In this document: in pieces, positions 48,661-59,851 of the stretch
How positions within the stretch are numbered: the stretch's first letter is position 1
How the letters are laid out: every line of letters starts with the position of its first letter
Assembly (NCBI GenBank): GCA_000320545.1
Contig: ADNK01001859.1
Coordinates: forward strand, 1 to 64,000
Origin: Bigelowiella natans CCMP2755
Taxonomy: Eukaryota > Cercozoa > Chlorarachniophyceae
DNA: 64,000 bases
Direction of reading: 5' to 3'
Program-made: the position numbers and the translations under genes
The notes under the pieces: generated by a model
What the model saw: the letters and a program-made list of their open reading frames with translations, nothing else
Database searches by the model: none
Told to the model about the DNA's origin: nothing

Positions 48661-49618
48661 TTATTGATCAGAGTAGCAATGCCATTGGGGCATTCGTTCA
48701 TTTTTGTTGCATAAAATCCTGACTGTTCTGAAACTAAATGCTCAATGGGTTTTTGTCCTGCGAAGAGCATGTGTTGCAGGACAAAAATTGCCCATTTGTA
48801 TGTAGTAGCGATGATAATACCGAGATGACCTAGAAGAAAACGGAACTCCGGAAAATTGCGACTTACATTAGAAGCACAGAGTACAGTATGCTAAACTGAT
48901 GATTCCTGATTGTGCTTCTTTTTAAACTAAAGAGTTGGCCAGAGTTTCTGGCGGTTGTAAGTAAAAAGACATGAAAAAGCTCAGCAAGATCATATACAGG
49001 TAGGTTGTGTGGCATCCACCATTCAGCATTCAGACATGGCGTCATTATGTTGATTATTAGTAGCTAAGCGTACACGATATGTGTTAGCCTAGCATAGTCA
49101 CTAAGATATGCGTACGAAGGTCACTAGCTTTACCGACGTGTGTCATGCATGGCTAAAAAATATAGCAAGCTAAGTAAAATGATTTCAATCGAGTGAAATC
49201 ATATTTCGTTCATACGTCATGCATTGGTTGAGCTGTGCACGATGCGATGTGGGTCACAGGCTAGTGGGGTGCGATCATTTTTCCTGTTTAGTAGTCATTT
49301 GTATATATTTGCAATCCTTACGTGCTAGCGTGTCCGTGCTGTAGCGCTCGCTCGCCTCATGACATCCAGATCGATGTGCTTTCCTCGACCCGCCGCCACA
49401 TCTACTATATGCTATGTAGCTAGGCACACAGCAGCAGCTGCTCGGCGAGCGCGCCGCAAGTAGGCGACTTTTCTCATTTTAGGTCGCAGCACACTGACAA
49501 TTGACACGGTGTCCTACTGTATAGCACGTTGTACATAGCAGAGACTAAGCTATGCGCTATCGCAGCACATTCATCACCAAGCACGTACCCACATATCGCA
49601 TGTGTGTAAATACATTTA

Positions 49619-49666
<48 letters not shown>

Positions 49667-49912
49667 TGTGCCCATTATAGATCGTATGAAATAAATGCTA
49701 CATCCTTATTTTCAAAATATCACCGATCTTGTTCTCATATGGTGGTACATTTTTCTTGGTTTACGATTTAAACCAGATCAAGCACCAACACAAATTTTTA
49801 TTGGATGCCACTGCACGCATTCTCACAAACACGCCCAGCAAGATGAGTTAATTGCAGCGGTTTAAGATATTCTTGTCAAAGATCCACATTTCTTAAGCCA
49901 GAGTTCCACTAA
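48661..49912. other. convergent 3'-3' spacer
   Basis: No gene is seen. The 48660-48900 part is ordinary sequence. From about 49050 to 49620 it shows the palindrome-rich convergent-spacer character (CTAGC, CGCGCC, GTCATGCATGGC). A CA array occupies about 49620-49666. The GAGACGGAT core is absent. The exact 3' end of the plus gene is uncertain. Confidence 0.45.
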
Positions 49913-50658
49913 TTACTCAGCCTTCTTTTGCTCTTCTGCAAGGGCAGATAACTGTACATTGAGATTATGAACAGTGATTAGATTAATCTTACAAATAAAA
50001 ACATTAAAACTACATTTACCTTCTTTTTTAGTTCTTCTATCTCTTTGTCCTTTGCCTCAAGTTGTACTTTCTGCTCCTTTACCTGATAAGGATGACGACG
50101 AGCATAACTTAAGCTATGGTGGCTGGTGACAACAGTAACGATGGCGAATATTCACAATGCTTTCTCAGTATTATCATCCCCACACACCTGTGCTTGTAGC
50201 TTGTCAACGTCTCCACCTGGAGCTGGGGGGCCCATGCTGTCCTTGATAAAGCTACGAATAGTGTATTATTATTTTAGTATATTTCGAGGATATGGCTTGC
50301 TATATGAAACTAATTGATCTTAACTTAAAATTACCGAACATTGGCACTTGTCATTTAAAATCATTCGAATACTTTACATCATGACATAGTCAGAATATTT
50401 GGTTTTGTTTTATAATATCTTCGGAAAAGAGAAACGTCCTTTGCTTCTTTGTAATTACTTGATAGCGTTCTGTGGTTTCTCTGGGCATTCGTATAGATTC
50501 ACCAAGACTGAACAAGGTATGATAATATCAGATTTCATTTTGCAAAACATTTATCTTCTTCCCCCCATATTTTCCCGCACGAATTTACCTTTTGTGAGTG
50601 TGTCGATGACGCCACTCTTTTCTAGATACTTTTGGAATTCCTCTTTTCTGGATTCAGC
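49913..50658 (-). CDS. MYCBP/AMY-1-like small coiled-coil protein
   Basis: Exons in phase: 50658-50589 (AESRKEEFQKYLEKSGVIDT), 50507-50459 (VLVNLYECPEKPQNAI), 50251-50188 (FIKDSMGPPAPGGDVDKLQA), 50082-50020 (VKEQKVQLEAKDKEIEELKK) and 49951-49913 (LSALAEEQKKAE, TAA). This matches c-Myc-binding protein (AMY-1) along its full length: the FRRYLEKSGVLDTLTKVLV block, the ALDF(L/I)K helix and a C-terminal coiled coil. The first exon with the ATG lies upstream, between about 50670 and 51090, and was not identified; a GT/GA array at 50781-50851 lies in that intron. In animals the protein associates with AKAPs and cilia-linked partners as well as Myc; here the role is open. Confidence 0.85.
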
Positions 50659-50801
50659 CTAGTGTATTCGAAATATGTCACAGTATATCAGCATACATTT
50701 TACTTCTCACACATTCTAAACTTTTCACATCCTCCCTTTCGATAACATCCAATGCAGAATGATTTATTTCACACAAACCTGTGTGTGTGTGTGTGTGTGT
50801 G

Positions 50802-50857
<56 letters not shown>

Positions 50858-51127
50858 TATATAGTATTCAGGGGGTGCATGCAGAAAAGTCCAGATTCTA
50901 GAAAAGGGTGCATTCAAGACCATAGTAGTCGGAAGAAGGCCAGGTAGGAAGAGGGCGGGAGGGCGGGTTTTGTAGTTTGCTGTTTGGTTAGCTTTCAACA
51001 GTAGATTGCAATAACGGACAACGAAATTCCTTTCATTTAATTTTTACGACAAATTAATTTGCTCTATTTCAATCTATTTTATTCGGCATTATGAAATTCG
51101 TCATCGGAAAACGTGGAGAATTAGGAT

Positions 51128-51820
51128 GGAAACCTCAATGTTTTGTGAGAGTTGAGCTGTTCCAAAATAGATCTCGCAAAGAGGATATCCTTGGTAATTT
51201 CTTACATACGACATACAATTACTACTCATCTTCTGATAAAAAGAGATTTCAGAGCATCAAAATACTACGGAAAATATCCTGGATTGCCATCTGAATTACT
51301 GTCTTCCCGGCGATACAGCAAATTGATACATGCATCACCAAATATTTTGTGCATGTTGCCCACAAGCAGCGAACATGCGATCATTTTTAGCCAGTTGTTT
51401 GGCCAATCTTTCTCGGCGTCTGATGTCAGCTTACTATTGACGCACGGAGCGAACATGTTCCATTCCCAACTCAGCAACTTGAAGCTCAGCTTTTTTATGG
51501 CTGAGAATTTTTTTGAGAATTCCGGTTTTGGAAATCGAATTGCGAATACCGCCACCATTCAAGGGCTGAAAGAAGAGATCAGTTGTGATATTGGGTAGAA
51601 ATTGGCTGCCTTTGGTTTAAACGAAAAGTCAAGTTGGTCTGAGTTGCTGGATTCTCTTGGAATGGCTCCCGAGACGTGATACGGAAGACGTGTGAGACTT
51701 GACTAAAGGAGGTTGGTGAAAGTATATAGCCTTACTAACATGAATTAAACCATCCAGACCCAATCTAATCATTTGTCTTCTTGGTCGTGAAGGTGAATCA
51801 TCAAACGGAGTGACAAGCAT
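51128..51820 (-). CDS. small minus-strand gene, unrecognised
   Basis: Protein-like minus-strand segments: MIRLGLDGLIH (ATG near 51769, or [16 protein letters not shown] from 51820), SSLTRLPYHVSGAIPRESSN, PLNGGGIRNSISKTGILKKI with LSHKKAELQVAELGMEHVRS, RRRERLAKQLAKNDRMFAAC and a last exon DILFARSILEQLNSHKTLRF ending near 51128. The basic helical composition suggests a coiled coil. Splice phases between the middle segments did not resolve cleanly. It lies between the MYCBP gene (same strand) and ERO1 (divergent). Confidence 0.35.
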
Positions 51821-54800
51821 GAAGAAACAAGTTCAATGTTCGCTCATTTTTCTGTCGTACTTCTTCGCCACCGTTGGCGCTTCATCTTTCCCTCCTTCCA
51901 TGCCTTTCGACCTCGACGAGCTTATGTCGGGACCTCTTGATGATGCAAAATGCAATATTGAGGCGGTTGACATGGCGAATAACGTCCAGCTCGCCTGCAT
52001 CCTGTCAGACCTTATGGTAATCAGTGTGACGATGACGATTGAAAGCACATGGTTTTGGTAGTATTCTCCCTCTTCCTCATTGCTTGTCCTTCGTTCAATG
52101 TATTTGTTAATTATGCAACGATAGGACACGACTTTCTTCCGATTGTTCACCGTCGACTTGGAACGCAAATGCCCATTTTTCCAAAAATCCGAGCTTCCAA
52201 AAGCACCCGAAACATGCTCGGGAGGTGGCCCCGATCCGATGCCATTCTCATTCGGGGGCGGGGATGGATTTAGCGAAGATCAACCTCCTAAACCGGCTTG
52301 CTCACTGGAGGGGGCATCAGGGGCGAATGAACCTCCGTTTGCAGGTAGTGGCAGTAAACTTCCACTTTCCTCCGCCACAAAAAGGCGAAAGATTGAACCG
52401 TTCGCAGCGCCTACAGACGAGGTTGACCAGTCGCTCTCCAACAAGGAGAATGAAGCACTTGAGAACTCGAGGGCGAAACAATGCGACGACGAAAATCTGC
52501 CGACCTTTTGGTTAGACATGTGTGATGGGATCGGAGTAACGGGGAAAGATCGAAAGACGGTCAATCTGCGGAAGAACCCCGAACGATGGACTGGGTAATA
52601 TATAGTAGCAGAAACACCCATATCACTATATGTAAACATTATTCTTCTTCCCGAGTAAATATTGCTAGAATGCCAAGTGCACGTTGTGCATCTCGTTTTC
52701 GTGGTTGCATGAGGATGCGTTGGAGAGAGGAAGCGAGCGTCCTTCATAGCTTTCATTCCCATTCCACTTCTCCTTTTCCTCTTTCTCCTCAACACAAATT
52801 TAGTCAACTATTTGTTGTTACGGCAGGTACAATGGGTCGCAGGTTTGGCAGGCGATATATCAGGAAAACTTTCTCGCTACTAACAGGAACAGCTCCACGA
52901 AGAAGCAGAAGGACGACCTAGTATACGAAGAACGGCTACTTTACAAGCTACTATCGGCCATGCACACCTCTATTAACGTCCATATCGCCCTTGACCATTA
53001 CCCTCCTCGAAAGGGTAAACGCACACGGTGGGAGCCGAACCCTGCACACTTCGTTGACCGTTATGCAGACCACCCTGACAGAATTAAAAACCTTCACTTC
53101 GGCTTTGTCGTGCTCCTCCGCGCCGTGAGAAAGGCGGGGCCACAGCTTCTGGAGATGGACTATCGAACAGATATTCTTGCCAACGCAAGTAGCCCTGAAG
53201 GGACCGGAAGGCACACCAGAGCGCTTGTTGAACGCCTTCTCCAAACGGACATGCTCGCTTCTTGCAATGAGGTCGTTGCTAAACCACTCGTCGCAGCAGC
53301 AGCAGCAGCGGCAGCAGCAGCGGCATTATATACTACTAAGAGCGGTGCTGTACTCTCAACTACATAATCATTCATTTGTGGCAAAAAAGCTGCCATGGTT
53401 AAGAAGTGTGTGTATGTACAGGTGTTCGGAGCGTTCGACGAAAGCCTCCTATTCCAGAGCAATAGGGACGGCACTCCTGTGGCACAGCTCAAGCGTCATT
53501 TCAAGCAGGTCGTCCAAACCTTTCCTCCTCCTCACACCCACAAGCAGTATCTCAAAAAAGAAAGAATCACTGCGCTCATGCTGAATAGAGCACCGACAAT
53601 AAGAACAGCAAAGGCTCGCTATCGCCCCTAAACAGAATTATAATAACCAAAACCAACGATGTATTGTGTATGATGATACGGAAGGTGTTCCGCAACATCT
53701 CCCGAGTGCTGGACTGCGTCTCATGTCAGAAGTGTAAGCTGCATGGGAAACTGTCGCTGCTCGGACTGGGAACCGCGCTGAAGACGCTCCTCCTCCCCGC
53801 CCCACTTCTCAAAGAGGGGTTGGTAGCAGTAGAAGAAGAAGAAGAAGGAGAAGGAGAGCAGTTGTTGGCATGACACACGAAGAGGGGGGATGGGGATATG
53901 AAGAAGAAGAATATGAAGAAGCTGCAGTAGCAGCAGGGAGAGAAGTACCGGTTTTATGGATCACAGTACATTATTAAAAGCGAGAGTATGGAAAAAGGGA
54001 GTGCTTTATTATTTAAGTGCACCTTCGCCATGAATCCTCATCCCCCCCCCCTTCCCCCCTCCCCTCGTATTGTTGTGTTCCTAGATTGCGCCGCGAGGAG
54101 GTTGTTGCCTTGATAAATACGTTGGGGAAGTTCTCTAAAGCGATTCAAGGTGGTGACTGCCGTCTGGTCTTGTTGCCATAGTTATTAGTCGATATTATTT
54201 CCAAGGCTCTCCAATTTTAAAGAGAGAAAGAAGGCTACTCCCCGCCTTGATATATCACCTGGAATACGTTGGGCATGAACCCTAGTATACGTGATGTCGT
54301 CAGAAGCATTGCTCATCACCAATAGGGTGTCGCCAGAGGCATTGCTGTGAGCACTATCTCTATTAATCACGTCGTCTCACAACTTTCATCATCATTATCA
54401 TCATCATCATCATCATCTTCATCATCTTCTTCCTTGATTTTGCCAGGAGCTCGCGACCTAACGATGATGTACCGCAAGAAGCTCAACTCTTTGCTCCTAA
54501 AGCAGCCGAAGGGGGGGGCTAAGAAGGGAGTAGGAGTAGCAGACATTCCTAGTAAGAAAAGTAGTCGCGGGAACGCGAAGATCAAACCCGAGCCATTGCA
54601 TCAACAGGAGGTGCGAGAGGCGGGGTTGAAGGGAAGCAATGGCTTCTTCTTATCATCCTTCCTCCCATCATCATCATCATCGTCGTCTTCGTCGTCATCA
54701 CAATATGCTCTTCAAGGCGGCTACGCTGGTGCTGTGAGCGCCGCCGATGCTGCAGTGGCAATGATTGCTCAGCTCTCTTCGGGCAATAACAAGAAGGACG

Positions 54801-54895
54801 AGCCAATCGGAGGAGGAGGAGGAAGGGAAGTAAAAAAGCTGACTCAAGATGAGGAAGACCTGCTATTGGACTCCGCTCTCGGTTCGTTGTTTTGA
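51819..54895 (+). CDS. ERO1: endoplasmic reticulum oxidoreductin 1
   Basis: Seven exons in phase: 51819-52016, 52125-52594, 52827-53271, 53422-53508, 53685-53818, 54085-54149 and 54447-54895, giving 615 residues. Signal peptide [20 protein letters not shown]. Family blocks: [94 protein letters not shown], and the catalytic [20 protein letters not shown] (CxxC next to FAD). ERO1 oxidises protein disulfide isomerase in the ER lumen and passes electrons to oxygen via FAD. The usual shuttle motif CAxxxCxV just after CPFW is not seen; instead a Gly/Pro-rich insert with two spaced Cys follows. The C-terminus carries an extra ~150-residue basic, poly-Ser tail coded by TCA/TCG triplets. Confidence 0.93.
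54667..54700 (+). repeat. in-frame TCA/TCG/TCT array coding poly-Ser in ERO1
   Basis: A mixed serine-triplet array inside the last exon of ERO1. It keeps frame and encodes eleven serines, an example of the window's ATC-type microsatellites reaching into coding sequence. The intron just upstream (54387-54430) has the same triplet array. Confidence 0.85.
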
Positions 54896-54933
54896 GATGA
54901 TAATAATAGGAGAATAAAATGGTTGTAGAGAAG

Positions 54934-54936
<3 letters not shown>

Positions 54937-54969
<33 letters not shown>
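54937..54969. repeat. GA array in the tandem ERO1-fumarate reductase spacer
   Basis: About 16 GA units in the short gap between ERO1 and the next plus gene. This is the only tandem plus-plus junction; it carries no GAGACGGAT element and no palindrome-rich spacer. Confidence 0.85.
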
Positions 54970-54971
<2 letters not shown>

Positions 54972-55077
54972 CCACAATGGTTGTGGGAAGGGTAGTAGGA
55001 CTAATGTGAGTGAGTAATAAACACTATTTAAGAGAGTGGTACTCGTAGGATTTACTTCCCTAAGCTCATCCTTATCT

Positions 55078-57705
55078 CATAGCAATCAATTTTATAATAA
55101 TGATAATAATACTACTACTAATATTATTAGTAATAATAGTAATAATAAAGCATGTGCAACTAACGCACTCTGCTCTCTGCCTTCTCCTCCTCCTCCTCCT
55201 CCCTCTCTGCTACTGCTGCTGCTGCTGCTGCTCTTTTTAGGGTTTGATCCACGTGTGCTGATTCTTGCCCGGCACTACTCGTCATCATCATCACCATCCT
55301 CATCATCGTCGTCGTCATCATCCTTTGCCCGCCATGCTCTGAGAGTAATCCGCAACCTCCCCCCCCCCATCGCTGCTACCTTCGGGTCTGCTGCAAGCAC
55401 AACATCACCGAGAAGGCCTGTTGGGGGCAAGGAGGAGATCGTGTACGACCTGATCGTAGTGGGGGGGGGGCTGACAGGACTGACAGCTGCGCTCACAGTG
55501 CTGGATGGCGGAGGGAGTGTTGCGATTGTGGAGAAGGAACCCTTCCTTGGGTAACTACTACTACGATGTGTTTGCAAGGATTATGATCTTTTCTAATAAT
55601 AATAATAATTATGGTAATATATTGACATGATGATATATCGCACGTTGATAGAGAAACGGCGGTGATTATGATGGTTGTCGTAGAGTAGTTAAGTAGTTTT
55701 GGTGTTCGCTCTTATTGCAATCCAACGCCATCATCTCTGCTTACATGTCGTCGTCGTCGTCGTCGTCATCGTCGTCGTTGTCTTCTTCTTGATGTTTTCG
55801 GTGGGTGGTTGGTGCTGCTTTCTTTACCTTACAACGATACGATAACGATACGACGATAAATAGTGGCAATTCGGCGTGGGCTAGTTCTGGTGTAAATGCA
55901 GCGCCACCGCAATATGACGATGGGGAAGAGGCAGAATCCTCTTCTCAAAATGAAGACAACGGGAGCGTTGATTCCATAGCCAGGTCATCAACAATCCCCG
56001 CATTTTCATCATCATCATCATCATCATCATCATCGTTATCTTCATCACTATATCATTCCACCATCAAATCGTGAGTGATGCTATGCTGATATGCTACAAT
56101 TCCATTACACGTCGATGGATGTTATCACCCGTTCATTGAGAAATGAGACATAACAACAGCGCCTTACCACTACACTTAGATTCGCAAGAGATACGCTTAA
56201 ATCTGGAAATGGCGACGAAGGGCTCGTTGCAGCACTTGCCAGTGGTAAGAGTAGGAGAGCGCTAATATGTACAGAAGATCAATCTCCCAGTTGAATATTT
56301 AAGGATGATACGCAAACTACAACAACATGCAAATAACAATAATCGTCATTTCGCCCCTGTTTCAATAAAATCTGTGCTTAAAGTTCTCCTCGATCCGTTT
56401 GCGTCTTATCTGTCTACTGTCTCTGTGTGTTTTGGGGGGGGGGCATCAGGGAGCATGAGCGCTGTGAAATGGATGGAAAAGCGGCTTGACATAGAACTGG
56501 TGACCGATTCATATATGCAGCACTCGTGTATAGTAAATGCTGTGAAACGTGCTCCTGCTTATTGCCGATTTTTTTTTCTTGTTCTTTTCTCTTCTCTTCT
56601 CTTCTTTCTGGTTCTCCTTCTTCTTCTTCTTCTCAGGACAAAGTAGCACAGCTAGGTGGACACTCAGTCGCAAGAACGCGAAGGTTGTTGATGATGGCCA
56701 ATACTGACTGACGACAACAAAGAAGAAGACGAAAGGAGGAGGAGGAGGAGGAGCATGTGATAATGATAATAATCATATTTCTTCCTTTGTTACTACCATA
56801 GATCCAAAGGCGGGATGATAGGGCAAGAGCTTGTGACAAGGTGCTGTTGATGAATGACTGATGCTGTCCTTCTCTTATATGATTGATCGATTCTTAAGTA
56901 AGAAGAGAGTGGTGATGGTGGTGGTGAGAAAGCTTTTAGGTTGCTGCTTTACCAGACCATCTCCTCTTTTTGTGGTGATTGCGGTGTATAACAAAAATAC
57001 TTAAACGGGTAGTCGGAGGAGATCTTTGATTCTCGTGTACTTAACGAATTTTGGTTCATTGATTCTTTAACCCCGTCAACTCAAATTCTCTCCTCCTCCT
57101 CCTCCTTCCTGAACAATGTAGGATTGCTCGAATCGTAAAGACATTCGCAGCAGATTTCAAGAATGGCGATGGTGCTGCTGCAGCTGGTGCTGGTAATCGT
57201 GGAGTTCCTCTCTTCAGACTCCTAACTCGTGCGACTGCCACACGTATTGTTCTCGGTGAAGCAGAAGACGCCTCCCCCCCCCTGGGAGGAGTGAACATAT
57301 TACACTACAGCCTTGCTGATAAGACGAGGAAGAAGCAGGCAAATAGCACCACCACCACCACCATCCAAGGAACTCTCAAAGGCAGGTATATTGCGGTGAC
57401 TACGGGAGGCTATGCGAACGACCGCAGGAGCCATGGGCTACTATATTCAAATCGGCCGGTAAATGTGCGAGTGAGTGAGTTAATGTGTGTGTGTGTGTGT
57501 GTGTGTGTGAGTACAGTGCTTCATTATTCCAACTGTGTGTACGTATGACGTATGGATTCGTATTTATGTGCATGTGTGAATGGATGGCTGTGCTCTACCG
57601 CACCCACCCCACTTGGCACCACCAGCAGCCTCTCTGTTTCTCTAAACAGAACCCGTACGTTTGTCTGTTGTAAGCCGTAGAATAAATAAAATATGCATAT
57701 GTAAC

Positions 57706-57742
<37 letters not shown>

Positions 57743-58795
57743 TAAGCACAAAAGTGCGGATGATTGATCTTATCTCTGCTCCCCTCCCTCTTCCCCCCCC
57801 CCCCTCCCCCTCCTCCTCCTCCCCCACCCAGGACCTGCAAGGGTTTCCAACTACAAACGGGCGTTGGGCCACTGGGGATGGTATAGGCCTCGCGACGGCA
57901 GTGGGTGCAGATACTGTCGACATGCAGCAGGTTCAGGTGCATCCAACAGCCTTCGTTGACCTAGACCACCCCACCGCTGCGCGTAAAACCCTCTGTGCGG
58001 AGCTTCTGCGTGGGGTCGGCGGGATCTTGCTGAAGCGAACATACACCACCAACCGCTTTGTAGACGAGCTTGCCCCTCGCGACGAGATTGTCGCGCGAAT
58101 GAAAAGTGCGGCTGCGGAGTCCGGCTCCCCGTCCTTCGTCATTCTTCTGTCTGAGGCGATGAGCCAGGCGGCAGGAAAGCACGCAGAGCACTACCTGAAG
58201 AAGGCTTTGCTTCGTCGATTCGAGAGCATCGAGGACGTTGCCACGTGGGGGAACATGTCCACTGCCGCATTGAAGCAAACGCTGACGGAATACAACCGCC
58301 ATGCCGCAGCTGGTGGCGCTGGCCCTCACGGCAAGAGGTTCTTCCACAACACGCCAATTGACACCGAAGGAGGATTCGTAGCTGGGGTCGTGGTCCCTGC
58401 CATCCACTACACTATGGGGGGACTTCGCATAGCACCAAACGCATCGGTCATAGCCAAATCGGGAGCAGAAATCAAAGGGCTGCTCGCGGGGGGGGAGGTT
58501 ACTGGAGGCATGCACGGCAAGAATCGGTTAGGAGGGAACGCCTTGACTGAATGTGTGGTCTTCGGACGTACTATTGGACAACGAGTGCTACAGGAGAAAG
58601 ATGAGTGGAGAAAGGAAGAGGAGGAGGAGGAGGAGGAGGAGGAGGAGGAGGAGGAGAGCGAAAGAGACGCCCCCTCCTTGGAAGGGGCTGCTGGTCTTAG
58701 TAGCAGCGGTATTACCCTGAAGAATGTGTCCTCTTCCGAGCTGTCTAAGCATGCATCGGCAGAGGACTGCTGGGTTGCATTGTTTGGAAAGGTAT

Positions 58796-58829
<34 letters not shown>

Positions 58830-59295
58830 TGGAAGAGGAGGAGGAGGAGGAATGTAGTAACTGCCATCGTAGCCTCACACAATATTAGACTGTTAAATAT
58901 CTCTCCCCTCCCCTCTCTTCTTTCTCCACCGTATTTCTTTCTTTCTCTCTCTCTTTCTTTCTTTCTTTGAGGTGTACGACTTCACCGACTTTGTGAACGA
59001 GCATCCAGCGGGTCCTGAAGCCATTCTTAGAAGTGCAGGTGCCAAAATTATCGACGTTCATCATCATACTACAACATAGGAAGAAGACTGAAAAAAAAGG
59101 GCGGGGATGCATATCAAGCGACAGCCTGCCTATTTTCCCCCAACAGACATTGCCGCTTTGAGAAGATTCGTCCAGCCCATAGTAGATTGACCCTAAGACT
59201 TCTTTGTTGCAGGAAAAGACGGGACTGAGGAGTTTGAGGCTATACACGCCAAGAGCATGTTAGACGATTTCGATCCAATCGGAATATTGCGATGA
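55078..59295 (+). CDS. FAD fumarate reductase with C-terminal cytochrome b5 domain
   Basis: Exons: about 55078-55550, 55864-56070, 56180-56244, 56450-56499, 56637-56683, 56802-56840, 57122-57458, 57832-58791, 58972-59038 and 59213-59295. FAD-binding start YDLIVVGGGLTGLTAALTVL, then GGNSAWASSGVNA. Soluble fumarate reductase blocks follow: SMSAVKWMEKRLDIEL, VAQLGGHSVARTRR, YIAVTTGGYANDR, VQVHPTAFVDLDHPTAARKT, NRFVDELAPRDEIVARM (active-site Arg), HYTMGGLRI and LLAGGEVTGGMHGKNRLGGN. After an acidic and Ser linker comes cytochrome b5 (SSSELSKHASAEDCWVALFG, VYDFTDFVNEHPAGPEAILR; heme His in HPAG), ending DPIGILR and a TGA. Known in trypanosomatids and some algae; reduces fumarate with electrons from NADH or flavins. 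The first exon has no in-frame ATG, so a 5' exon is missing. Expanded GAG and TCA triplets code linkers. Confidence 0.9.
57713..57740. repeat. AT array in an intron of the fumarate reductase gene
   Basis: About 14 TA/AT units near the 3' end of the intron before the exon starting DLQGFPTTNGR. A GT run lies at 57486-57510 in the same intron. Confidence 0.85.
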
Positions 59296-59813
59296 TTTTA
59301 GGTTTTAGGATGATGATCGCTGCCAACATTATCGACGTTGTCTTCGTCATCGTCATCGTCATATTACCGTAATCCTCATCCTGTCTCCTCCCAGCGATGA
59401 GTTAATCATTTGCCTTTCTTAGCAAACCACAATATTAATTATTAGACATATAGAGGGACACCGCCTCAGGGAAAACATAGTGTGCCCACGAGGCATGCCG
59501 TACGCGTTTGCGTACACTAGAAGCAACATGCACTGTTTATCTACCCAAGAAAATGATTAAATTACCACAATAAGCTGCATCAGCGATTGGATACGCACAA
59601 CCATTGTTTTGAGTGTGAAAGGTGCGGTTGGTGTGCATGTATGTGCAGCAATGACTGCGTCATGTGCACCTAACAACAGCACCCGTACGCATCTAACTAG
59701 CTAACCTGCATGCATGCGGACATGGAAATTAGAGCTCTCGCATTGCTGCATGTGCTAGTATGTGCGTACATGATGTGCACGAGGCTTTGCACACATATCT
59801 ATATCCGCGTATC

Positions 59814-59851
<38 letters not shown>

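Noticed and set aside
51152-51598. 148-residue plus frame
   Set aside because: The minus strand has more protein-like segments with acceptors and a plausible end; the plus frame is likely its shadow.
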